Assembly (NCBI GenBank): GCA_030152605.1
Contig: JASLJB010000215.1
Coordinates: forward strand, 1-20,977
Origin: Acinetobacter sp.
Lineage (GTDB): Bacteria; Pseudomonadota; Gammaproteobacteria; Pseudomonadales; Moraxellaceae
DNA length: 20,977 nucleotides
Direction: 5' to 3'
In this document: positions 7,328 to 13,927 of the stretch, one piece after another
How the letters are laid out: each line of letters starts with the position of its first letter
Numbering within the stretch: the stretch's first letter is position 1
Notes under the pieces: model-generated
The model's input: only the letters and a program-made list of their open reading frames with translations
Database searches by the model: none
What the model was told of the DNA's origin: nothing
Translations under genes and position numbers: made by a program

Positions 7328-8626
7328 ATGAAATCAAAACGTTTAATCATGGGCTTTGGCCTTTTTTTCGGGGGAAGTTTTTCTGTTTTGGCCCAATCCA
7401 GCTTAATCGCTTTAAATGATCATGAGCTGGGTGATATTGCGGGGCAGGCGTTGATGAGTCTGACTTATATCTCGCCTTCAGATGAGAAAAACTTGCAAAC
7501 TCAACATGCGCCAGAGAGTAAAGTCGGATTTTATAAACTGGGTATGGAAGCCGATATAGAACTGAATGCGAATATTAGAAAACTACAACTTGGTTGTGGC
7601 GGGACAAATAATACCAATCGGTGTGATATCGACTTTGATCACTTTAGTTTAAGTGGCATCTCCGATACCCGTGACGGCCGAGTCAGTTCAGATGCATTAT
7701 TATCGAATCCATTTATTGAGTTTGCGATTAAAAACCCAGATAAAGCTGCAACTCGGTCTGTAGAGGGGGTTCGTTTAAGTGCTGAAAAAGTATTTGCGAT
7801 GTTGACCATCGGTTCAGAAAATACCAATACCCCCAATGGAATAAACAGTTTCAGTGGTTATATGAAACTCGCGCCTGCCACAGGTACGGCACAAACACAG
7901 ACCAGACTCATGAGCAACAAAATTGGGCAGATGTCAGGTCGTATTGCGATTCAAGACGTACCTTTGTTTAACCCATCACCACGTAACTTCAAAGCAGACT
8001 CATATAATCTCACCTTACATCAAACAGATGTTCCGTTTACCACACGGGTGAAAGAAATTAATGGCAGTCATATTAATAGCGTTAATTTATTTGCTGATGC
8101 TGTGATTCCCAATATTAATTTCGATGGGCCGCTGAAAGCAGAAATTAAGGTGCTCAACTTTTTACCCGTCACCTTAAGTAAAAATGTGACCGGGACGATT
8201 GAAAATCTAGGCGTCAATATTGAGATTGAGCAAAACCTAGGCATGATTCATCGTATTCCTGTCAATGGCAATGCATTTTCATTATCACTGCAAAATAATC
8301 GTCTGCATTGGCCAGGCGCGACCGTTGCGGCCAATCCAGGTTGGTGGATGGCATTTGAAAATGAGATTGAAATTGGCAGTGTGAGCCCGTCGAAAGAAAT
8401 TGTAGTCACGGATGATCTGCTCCGCCAAGTCCTGCCGAAGATCAATGCTTATTTGTACGACAATCCAATTATCTGCAAGGGTCTTTCTGGCTGTATAGGC
8501 GGCAATTTGCCGATTACAAATCCGATTGATCTCGATGGTCAACGCGTGAATTTACCCTTGAGCAATCTTAGACTCAGTGCACAAGAGTTTGCGCCAAACT
8601 GCTATGGCAATCTAAAGTTTTGTTAG
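7328..8626 (+). CDS. Secreted FilA-like protein (putative pilus/filament subunit family)
   Basis: The 432-residue product begins MKSKRLIMGFGLFFGGSFSVLAQSS, a Sec signal peptide with a probable cut after VLA. I chose the ATG at 7328 (AAGGA at 7315-7319) over an in-frame ATG at 7268 that would bury the signal. The mature start, ALNDHELGDIAGQAL, resembles the 'L.D.EL..V.GQAL' opening of Acinetobacter FilA-like and related DUF6160-type surface proteins. Six cysteines occur as three close pairs (LGCGG/NRCD; IICKGLSGCIGG; PNCYGNLKFC), the last being the C-terminal residue, suggesting periplasmic disulfides. The sequence is rich in beta-type, Asn-containing segments. No partner fil genes (chaperone, usher) are in the window, so it is a solitary copy. 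The family call is from memory. Confidence 0.7.
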   Translation: MKSKRLIMGFGLFFGGSFSVLAQSSLIALNDHELGDIAGQALMSLTYISPSDEKNLQTQHAPESKVGFYKLGMEADIELNANIRKLQLGCGGTNNTNRCDIDFDHFSLSGISDTRDGRVSSDALLSNPFIEFAIKNPDKAATRSVEGVRLSAEKVFAMLTIGSENTNTPNGINSFSGYMKLAPATGTAQTQTRLMSNKIGQMSGRIAIQDVPLFNPSPRNFKADSYNLTLHQTDVPFTTRVKEINGSHINSVNLFADAVIPNINFDGPLKAEIKVLNFLPVTLSKNVTGTIENLGVNIEIEQNLGMIHRIPVNGNAFSLSLQNNRLHWPGATVAANPGWWMAFENEIEIGSVSPSKEIVVTDDLLRQVLPKINAYLYDNPIICKGLSGCIGGNLPITNPIDLDGQRVNLPLSNLRLSAQEFAPNCYGNLKFC

Positions 8627-8717
8627 TGCGCAGAGCATCAGATCGGGGATGTTCTGATTCTAAAATAGCCTAAGTACATCTGAGTCATAATCACTAATCA
8701 TTTGTATGCTACATACT

Positions 8718-8769
8718 AAAAGAAAGTGTAATGCTTAAAAGAAAGTGTAATGCTTAAAGGTGAGTGTGA
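8718..8769. repeat. 19-bp tandem repeat, two exact copies plus a degenerate third
   Basis: AAAAGAAAGTGTAATGCTT is present at 8718-8736 and again at 8737-8755, followed by the partial AAAGGTGAGTGTGA (8756-8769). It lies in the 248-base convergent spacer between the FilA-like gene and the AraC-family gene. Confidence 0.85.
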
Positions 8770-8817
8770 ACAGCGACTATTGAAAAGTGAGTCATGTTGA
8801 GCAGAGCAATATATTGA

Positions 8818-8850
8818 GCCGAAGGCCAGTCGCTTAGAACTGGTTTCGGC
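8818..8850. terminator. Strong hairpin between convergent genes, possible weak terminator
   Basis: GCCGAAG-(G)-CCAGT pairs with ACTGG-TTTCGGC (8818-8830/8839-8850) with a single bulged G and an 8-base loop. No T-run follows on either strand, so it is not a canonical intrinsic terminator. Its position about 25 bases past the AraC-type stop (read on the minus strand) and beyond the FilA-like stop suggests transcript-end stabilisation. Confidence 0.4.
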
Positions 8851-8874
8851 ATGAGACTTGATCCATTTCCCTGA

Positions 8875-9696
8875 TCAATGATAACTGTCTAAATATTTAA
8901 TAAAGTGGGTCGGGGACATATTACTAAAGCGTTTAAACTCTTTATGGAAGTGCGCTTGATCGTTATAGCCGAGTGCATAGGTGAGCGCGGCCAAGGACGG
9001 TTGTTGCGGCAGATTTAAGGCATGGATCGCGGATTGAAAACGAAGAATACAGGCCAGTGACTTAATACTCATACCGGTATCATGTTTAAAGGTACGTTGT
9101 ATATGTCGATAGCAATAGCCGGTGAGTTTCTCAAGCTCTTTTATTTTAAAGCTGTGTGGCTGATGTAATAATAAATACAATATAAACTCAGTGGTCGAAG
9201 CCAGTTTTCGATTAAGTGTGGCAGCAAAGTATGCTAAAAAAATATCGATTTTAAGGTCAATTTTAGGTGCAAATACGATGCGTTCGACGATTTCTGTGCC
9301 ACCGCTGACCAGGGTATTAAAATCGATGCACTGATTGATCATCGTCGTCGCAGAGGCCTCGATAAAATTGGGCATGATCCCGGGTAAAAAACGAATCCCA
9401 AAATAGGGGGTATTGGCCAGCATCGGCACATCATGCGTGTTAAGGGTTGATCCACAAATCCGTGCATTGGGGTTATTGGGATTGCATTCAAATAAAATAT
9501 CAATACAACCATCCGGAATAACCCAAATCGGTGAATCTGTCTGCTGAAACTCGATCAGATAAAAATCCGATATGGCTTTTGAATCAATATGGCAACGTTG
9601 ATGAAAACGCATTCTTTTTTGAAAAAAAGGCTGTTCTGGGTAAAAAAATTGCCCTGATGTGGAATAGTAATTGCTCTGCTGCATATTCATCGTCAT
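8875..9696 (-). CDS. AraC/XylS-family transcriptional regulator (DUF6597-type N-domain)
   Basis: A 273-residue DNA-binding regulator. The N-terminal part contains the VIPDGCIDILFE and FGIRFLPG motifs typical of the DUF6597 sensor domain. The C-terminal 95 or so residues are the AraC double helix-turn-helix, including KIKELEKLTGYCYRHIQRTF for the first HTH and ALTYALGYNDQAHFHKEFKR for the second, the most conserved AraC signature. Three near-adjacent in-frame ATGs exist (9696, 9690, 9684); I used the most upstream, preceded by a weak GTGAGA. It is divergent from the aldehyde dehydrogenase gene, with a 589-base spacer carrying a tandem repeat array, so control of that cluster is a reasonable inference. 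The effector is unknown. Confidence 0.87.
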   Translation of the reverse strand: MTMNMQQSNYYSTSGQFFYPEQPFFQKRMRFHQRCHIDSKAISDFYLIEFQQTDSPIWVIPDGCIDILFECNPNNPNARICGSTLNTHDVPMLANTPYFGIRFLPGIMPNFIEASATTMINQCIDFNTLVSGGTEIVERIVFAPKIDLKIDIFLAYFAATLNRKLASTTEFILYLLLHQPHSFKIKELEKLTGYCYRHIQRTFKHDTGMSIKSLACILRFQSAIHALNLPQQPSLAALTYALGYNDQAHFHKEFKRFSNMSPTHFIKYLDSYH

Positions 9697-9965
9697 TATC
9701 TCACTTTTTATTTTAATTGAGTTTGACCCTGCATATTAATCGACTTAAATTTATATTAAGTCGGGTGTTGCTGCTGATTATTTTAAAATATAAATCAAAT
9801 CCACAAATATTATGCTTATATTTTAATTCAAAATGTATTGCGCTCAGCACTGATTATATATTTGGATTTGAATGTATTCAGCATATCTAAAAAATACAAC
9901 ATATTCTGATGCCTGAAATCTCACTTGGTCAGAAAACTCAAGCATGGCGTGTTTTTCCAAGCTCC

Positions 9966-10056
9966 AGTTCCAAGTGGCAGTTCTAAGTGTTAGTTCCAAG
10001 TGGTAGTTCTAAGTGCCGGTTCCAAGTGGCGGTTCTAAGTGGGGGGTCCAAGCGGC
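9966..10056. repeat. Seven 13-bp tandem repeats with a 26-bp superperiod
   Basis: Seven consecutive 13-base units occupy 9966-10056, with consensus (A/G)GTTC(C/T)AAGTGGC. Units alternate TTCC and TTCT for the first six, so the true duplication unit may be 26 bp. A degenerate extra unit (TTTTCCAAGCTCC, 9953-9965) precedes. The period is not a multiple of three, arguing against coding. It could be an array of protein-binding sites or a plain minisatellite. Confidence 0.93.
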
Positions 10057-10186
10057 AGTATGTCATGTTGCTTGGGTGGTGATTGGGACTGAAGTGCGCA
10101 TTGACGGGTCGATTTAAAGCGTCTCAAACGCATATAGACTGGTGCTTTGCGGCAAGGTGCTGCTGTTTTACGGTGCATTGGCTGCA

Positions 10187-10230
10187 ATGTCGTATTTTTA
10201 CAAGCCCGCTCCGATTGCAACTGCTTAGAT
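10187..10230 (+). promoter_or_regulatory. Candidate regulatory site upstream of the aldehyde dehydrogenase
   Basis: ATGTCGTATTTTTAC (10187-10201), then CTTAGAT (10224-10230) followed by AGCG. The same elements in the same order occur upstream of the deacetylase gene (11741-11755, 11784-11790). The block is 56-99 bases before the dehydrogenase ATG. It may be a shared activator site plus -10 region; the spacing is too long for a simple -35/-10 pair. Confidence 0.45.
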
Positions 10231-10285
10231 AGCGCAATCAATGCCCATTCAGCAAGCAGATCGATCACGAAAACAGGAGTGCTGC

Positions 10286-11695
10286 ATGAATACACAGATG
10301 TATATGCTGGGACAGGCTGTCGATGGACTGGCAGCACCGTTTGCGGTGATCAACCCCGCAACCTGCGAGGTGATCGCTCACTGTCGATCTGCATCGGCAG
10401 CGCAGGTCGATGAGGCGATTGCTTTTGCCCAAGCACGCTTTGAACACTGGCAACACACGCCTGATGCTGTTATTCGTGATCACCTGTTGGCGATCAGTGC
10501 TGCGATTTTGGCGCATAAGGCTGAGATCGCGGCCTTGATTAGTCTGGAGCAGGGCAAACCAATCTCGCTGGCTGAGCTTGAAGTTGAATTGAGCTTGATT
10601 TGGATCAATACCGTGGCGGATTTTGAGATTCCGATTGATGAATATGAAGAAAGCAGCGGCAAGAAAGTCGTGGTTTACAATCGCCCGCTCGGTGTAGTGG
10701 CCTCGATCACGCCGTGGAATTGGCCGTTTATGATCGCCACCTGGCATCTGTTTCCGGCATTAAAAGCCAAAAATTGCGTCATCAATAAACCCTCTGAATA
10801 CACACCACTCAGTAGCATATTCTTGGTCGAGATCATCAATCGCTATTTGCCTGCAGGGGTGTGTAACTTGGTCTTGGGCGCGGCCGAGGTCGGCAGTATG
10901 CTTAGCAGTCATCCGGGGATCGCCAAACTCAGCTTTACCGGTTCGATCCGGACAGGAAAATCTATCCTGCAACATTCGGCTTATGATTTAAAAAGTGTCT
11001 TGTTGGAGTTGGGCGGCAATGATATCGGCATCGTCATGCCCGACGTGGATGTGGATGAGGTGGCAGAAAAAATATTTGCTGCGGCATTTTTAAACTCCGG
11101 CCAGACCTGCACCTGTCTAAAACGGCTGTATGTGCACAAACAAGTCTATGCATCCTTGCTGCATAAACTTTCCAATATCATGCATCAACAAGTACTGGGT
11201 GCCGGCTTAGACCCAGAGAGCACTTTGGGGCCGCTGCAAAACCAAGTTCAGTATGACAAAGTCAAAGCCCTGATCGATGGGGCACATGAACGCGGCGCGA
11301 CCGTGATTCAGTCGATTCAGATGCTGCCAGCGCGGGGGTATTTTATTGCCCCGACCTTGGTGACCGATATTCGCGAGGATGATCCGCTGGTGAGCGAAGA
11401 ACAGTTCGGCCCGGTGTTGCCGATCTTGCCTTTTGAGGAGCTGGATCAGGTGATCGCGCACAGTAATCAGCTCGACTATGGACTCGGCGCCTCGGTATGG
11501 AGCAAAGACCTCGAGCGCGCCTATGATATCGCCACTCGTTTACACAGTGGTACGGTATGGATTAATAGCCATTGTGATCTATCGCCACGGGTGGCTTTCG
11601 GTGGCTGGAAACATTCCGGTCTAGGCTTTTCGTTTGGGCTCGAAGGTCTGCTGCACTATACCCAGAAACAGGCGATTCATATCAGCGTGGCATAG
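10286..11695 (+). CDS. NAD(P)-dependent aldehyde dehydrogenase
   Basis: A 469-residue member of the aldehyde dehydrogenase superfamily, oxidising an aldehyde to its acid. The PWNWPF cofactor-binding motif, the general-base glutamate E241 (LLELGGND) and the nucleophile C275 (NSGQTC) are present; the 34-residue spacing between the two is standard. GPVLPI and FGGWKHSGLG near the C-terminus are normal for the family. I chose the ATG at 10286, six bases after AGGAG, over an upstream in-frame ATG at 10241. It does not look like HpaE, the dehydrogenase that normally accompanies HpaG, nor clearly like a succinate semialdehyde enzyme. It leads a cluster with a deacetylase-like hydrolase, a FAH-family enzyme and a porin; the substrate is unknown. 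Confidence 0.9.
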   Translation: MNTQMYMLGQAVDGLAAPFAVINPATCEVIAHCRSASAAQVDEAIAFAQARFEHWQHTPDAVIRDHLLAISAAILAHKAEIAALISLEQGKPISLAELEVELSLIWINTVADFEIPIDEYEESSGKKVVVYNRPLGVVASITPWNWPFMIATWHLFPALKAKNCVINKPSEYTPLSSIFLVEIINRYLPAGVCNLVLGAAEVGSMLSSHPGIAKLSFTGSIRTGKSILQHSAYDLKSVLLELGGNDIGIVMPDVDVDEVAEKIFAAAFLNSGQTCTCLKRLYVHKQVYASLLHKLSNIMHQQVLGAGLDPESTLGPLQNQVQYDKVKALIDGAHERGATVIQSIQMLPARGYFIAPTLVTDIREDDPLVSEEQFGPVLPILPFEELDQVIAHSNQLDYGLGASVWSKDLERAYDIATRLHSGTVWINSHCDLSPRVAFGGWKHSGLGFSFGLEGLLHYTQKQAIHISVA

Positions 11696-11740
11696 CAGTC
11701 GGGGACTAGGCTTCAAATCGCCACGTTAACGCCACCGTGC

Positions 11741-11790
11741 ATGTCGTATTTTTACTATCTTTGTTTGCGTGCAGGCGCTACACCTTAGAT
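11741..11790 (+). promoter_or_regulatory. Candidate regulatory site upstream of the deacetylase gene
   Basis: ATGTCGTATTTTTAC (11741-11755) and CTTAGAT (11784-11790, followed by TTTAGCG) repeat the elements found before the aldehyde dehydrogenase gene. They lie in the 185-base spacer, 91-140 bases before the next ATG, so this gene may have its own promoter under the same control. Confidence 0.45.
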
Positions 11791-11880
11791 TTTAGCGTCG
11801 TTGGCTGTAGAGGCCGAAGATGAGCTGATGAATAAAACAATCAAAAATCAAAATAAATAAAAACTCCAGAGGATTGCACG

Positions 11881-13008
11881 ATGAGTACTGCATTTTTATT
11901 TGATGAATGGTGTTTGTGGCATAGCGCAGGCTTATACGCCACGATCTTGCCGGTGGGGGGCTGGGTTCAACCGCCGAGTGCGGCCGCACATGCCGAATCA
12001 CCCGAGTCCAAGCGCCGTTTTAAAAACTTATTGGATGTGTCGGGGCTATCGCAACAGCTACAGCTCAGCTCGGCAGCGCCAGTGACGGAGGAGGATTTAC
12101 TCCGGGTTCACGGGGCAGCCTATTTGCAACACTTTAAACAGGTCAGTGATCAGGGCGGTGGCTTGATCGGTGTTGAGGCACCGATTGGCGCTGGCAGTTA
12201 TGAGATCGCAAAGCTATCTGCTGGACTTGCGGCAGCAGCAGTGGAAAAAGTCTACTGCGGTGAGGTCAAGAACGCCTATGCCTTGTCTCGTCCACCGGGC
12301 CATCACTGCCTACCGGATCAAGCCATGGGCTTTTGCTTTCTGTCCAATATTTCGATTGCGATTGAGCGCGCCAAAGCCAAACTTGGTTTGGGCAAAGTCG
12401 TCGTGTTGGATTGGGATGTGCATCATGGCAATGGCACCCAACATATCTTTTACCAACGCGATGATGTGCTGACCATCTCGATCCATCAAAGTAAGTGTTT
12501 TCCGCCCGGCTATAGCGGTGAAGCGGATATCGGTGAGGGGGCGGGCGCCGGCTTTAATCTGAATATTCCCTTACTGGCTGGCGCCGGGCATGACGCCTAT
12601 CTGTATGCATTTGAAAATATTGTCTTGCCAGCTTTACAGCGTTATCAACCGGAGTTAATCATCGTGGCCTGTGGTTTTGATGCCAATGCTTATGATCCAT
12701 TGGCGCGTCAGTTGGCGCATAGCGATACCTTCAGACACATGACATCGCTGTGTATGCAAGCCGCAGCAGAACTGTGTGATGGCAAATTGGTGATGGTGCA
12801 TGAAGGTGGCTATGCCGATTTTTATGTACCTTTTTGTGGGCTGGCCGTGATGGAGCAGCTGTCTGGGATTAAAACTGCGGTTGACGATCCTTGCTTGGCG
12901 TTTATTCAAAAACAGCAGCCAGATCAGGAATTTCAGGACTTGCAGATGCGACGAATCGATCAGCTTGCAGCCGACTTCCAGCTGGGTGCTGTGCAGCGCG
13001 CGATCTAA
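11881..13008 (+). CDS. Class II histone-deacetylase-family amidohydrolase
   Basis: A zinc-dependent deacetylase-fold hydrolase of 375 residues. In bacteria this family includes acetylpolyamine amidohydrolases and AcuC-like enzymes that cleave N-acyl groups in the cytoplasm. RPPGHH places the active-site histidine pair at H141/H142. The zinc ligands are D179 and H181 in DWDVHHGNG, and D267 in CGFDAN. The transition-state tyrosine is Y311 in HEGGY. All key residues are present, so it should be active. AGAGGA at 11868-11873 supports the start. It is followed after 26 bases by the FAH-family gene, implying co-transcription. An N-acyl or amide-bearing intermediate is the obvious inference for its substrate, but acetylpolyamine, acetoin-linked or other roles cannot be told apart by sequence. 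Confidence 0.88.
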   Translation: MSTAFLFDEWCLWHSAGLYATILPVGGWVQPPSAAAHAESPESKRRFKNLLDVSGLSQQLQLSSAAPVTEEDLLRVHGAAYLQHFKQVSDQGGGLIGVEAPIGAGSYEIAKLSAGLAAAAVEKVYCGEVKNAYALSRPPGHHCLPDQAMGFCFLSNISIAIERAKAKLGLGKVVVLDWDVHHGNGTQHIFYQRDDVLTISIHQSKCFPPGYSGEADIGEGAGAGFNLNIPLLAGAGHDAYLYAFENIVLPALQRYQPELIIVACGFDANAYDPLARQLAHSDTFRHMTSLCMQAAAELCDGKLVMVHEGGYADFYVPFCGLAVMEQLSGIKTAVDDPCLAFIQKQQPDQEFQDLQMRRIDQLAADFQLGAVQRAI

Positions 13009-13034
13009 GCAAACATTGATGTGAGAGCAGCCAT

Positions 13035-13820
13035 ATGAGAACGGCAAGGGTCAAGTACCAAGGACAAGTCTATCAGGTGGAGGTTGGGGCAGATCTGAGT
13101 GTGGTGCTGCCGACTGGACAGTGTCTGCAAGAACATGAGCTGACATGGCTGCCGCCAAGTCGCGGCACGCTGTATGCCTTGGAGCTGAACTATGCCGATC
13201 ATGCAGGTGAATTGGCGTTTAACTTGCCCCAAGCGCCGTTAATCTTTGTCAAAACCAATACCAGCTTGGTCGGGCATAACCAACACACGTGTCGCCCGGA
13301 TGATGCACTCTATATGCATTATGAATGTGAGTTGGTGGTGGTGATCGGCAAGACCGCCAAATACGTGCGCCGTGAAGAAGCGCTGAGCTATGTCGCAGGG
13401 TATACCCTATGTAATGACTATTGCATTCGGGATTATCTGGAAAACTACTACCGCCCCAATTTACGCGTCAAAAATCGTTATGCCTCAACCCCGATCGGTC
13501 CTTATATCTTGGCGCAACAGGCAGTGCCGAAGCCTGAAGCATTGACTCTCAAGACTTGGGTGAATGGCGTGTTGCGTCAGCAAGGCTCTAGCGCAGAGAT
13601 GATCTTTGATGTGCCGTATTTGATTGAATATCTTTCTGGTTTTTTGACCTTGGCTCCTGGCGATATGATCGCCACAGGTACCCCACAGGGACGCTCTAAT
13701 GTGGTGGTGGGGGATGAAGTCGTGGTTGAGATCGAAGGAATCGGACGCTTGCGTAATACCTTGGTCAGTGAACGCGAGTTTTTTGAAGGTGAACAATTCA
13801 GTGCATGGCAAAGGCCTTAA
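13035..13820 (+). CDS. Fumarylacetoacetate-hydrolase-family enzyme, HpaG C-terminal-half type
   Basis: A 261-residue metal-dependent enzyme. Long stretches closely resemble the C-terminal half of HpaG, the bifunctional isomerase/decarboxylase of 4-hydroxyphenylacetate degradation: LNYADHAGELAF, MHYECELVVVIGK, NDYCIRDYLENYYRPNLRVK and APGDMIATGTPQG. The divalent-metal ligands are E97 and E99 in the ECE motif and D128 in NDY, with the usual 29-residue gap. HpaG is normally two fused FAH domains; here only one is encoded, with a short N-terminal segment (about 1-45) that is not a second domain. No other hpa genes (hpaB, hpaD, hpaE, hpaF, hpaH) are in the window, so it may act on a related 2-oxo-diacid. 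The start has only a weak GTGAGAG site. Confidence 0.85.
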   Translation: MRTARVKYQGQVYQVEVGADLSVVLPTGQCLQEHELTWLPPSRGTLYALELNYADHAGELAFNLPQAPLIFVKTNTSLVGHNQHTCRPDDALYMHYECELVVVIGKTAKYVRREEALSYVAGYTLCNDYCIRDYLENYYRPNLRVKNRYASTPIGPYILAQQAVPKPEALTLKTWVNGVLRQQGSSAEMIFDVPYLIEYLSGFLTLAPGDMIATGTPQGRSNVVVGDEVVVEIEGIGRLRNTLVSEREFFEGEQFSAWQRP

Positions 13821-13927
13821 ACATCCTATAGAGAATCGGAGGATACAGGCCATAGAGTCAGTCACTGCGAGTGCGGTAAATGACCAAGATCGGCAATGGA
13901 TGCCAGATCAACACATGGAGTAAGGGA

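Larger units (their letters stand above)
9697..10285. other. Long divergent regulatory spacer (AraC-type gene / aldehyde dehydrogenase)
   Basis: No convincing gene lies in this spacer. The first 200 bases are very AT-rich and likely hold the regulator's promoter. An array of 13-bp repeats sits at 9966-10056. ATGTCGTATTTTTAC at 10187-10201 and CTTAGAT at 10224-10230 are shared with the region upstream of the deacetylase gene. A ribosome site AGGAG (10275-10279) precedes the aldehyde dehydrogenase ATG. The short open frames here do not match protein families I know. Confidence 0.7.

Noticed and set aside
9966..10056. CRISPR array
   Set aside because: The 13-bp units are directly adjacent with no spacers, and there are no cas genes.
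10035..10337. 100-codon minus-strand frame in the regulatory spacer
   Set aside because: It overlaps the repeat array and the dehydrogenase start, and its composition is not protein-like.
10286..11695. HpaE (5-carboxymethyl-2-hydroxymuconic semialdehyde dehydrogenase) to match the HpaG-like gene
   Set aside because: The sequence around the active site and C-terminus differs clearly from HpaE as I remember it, and no other hpa genes are present.
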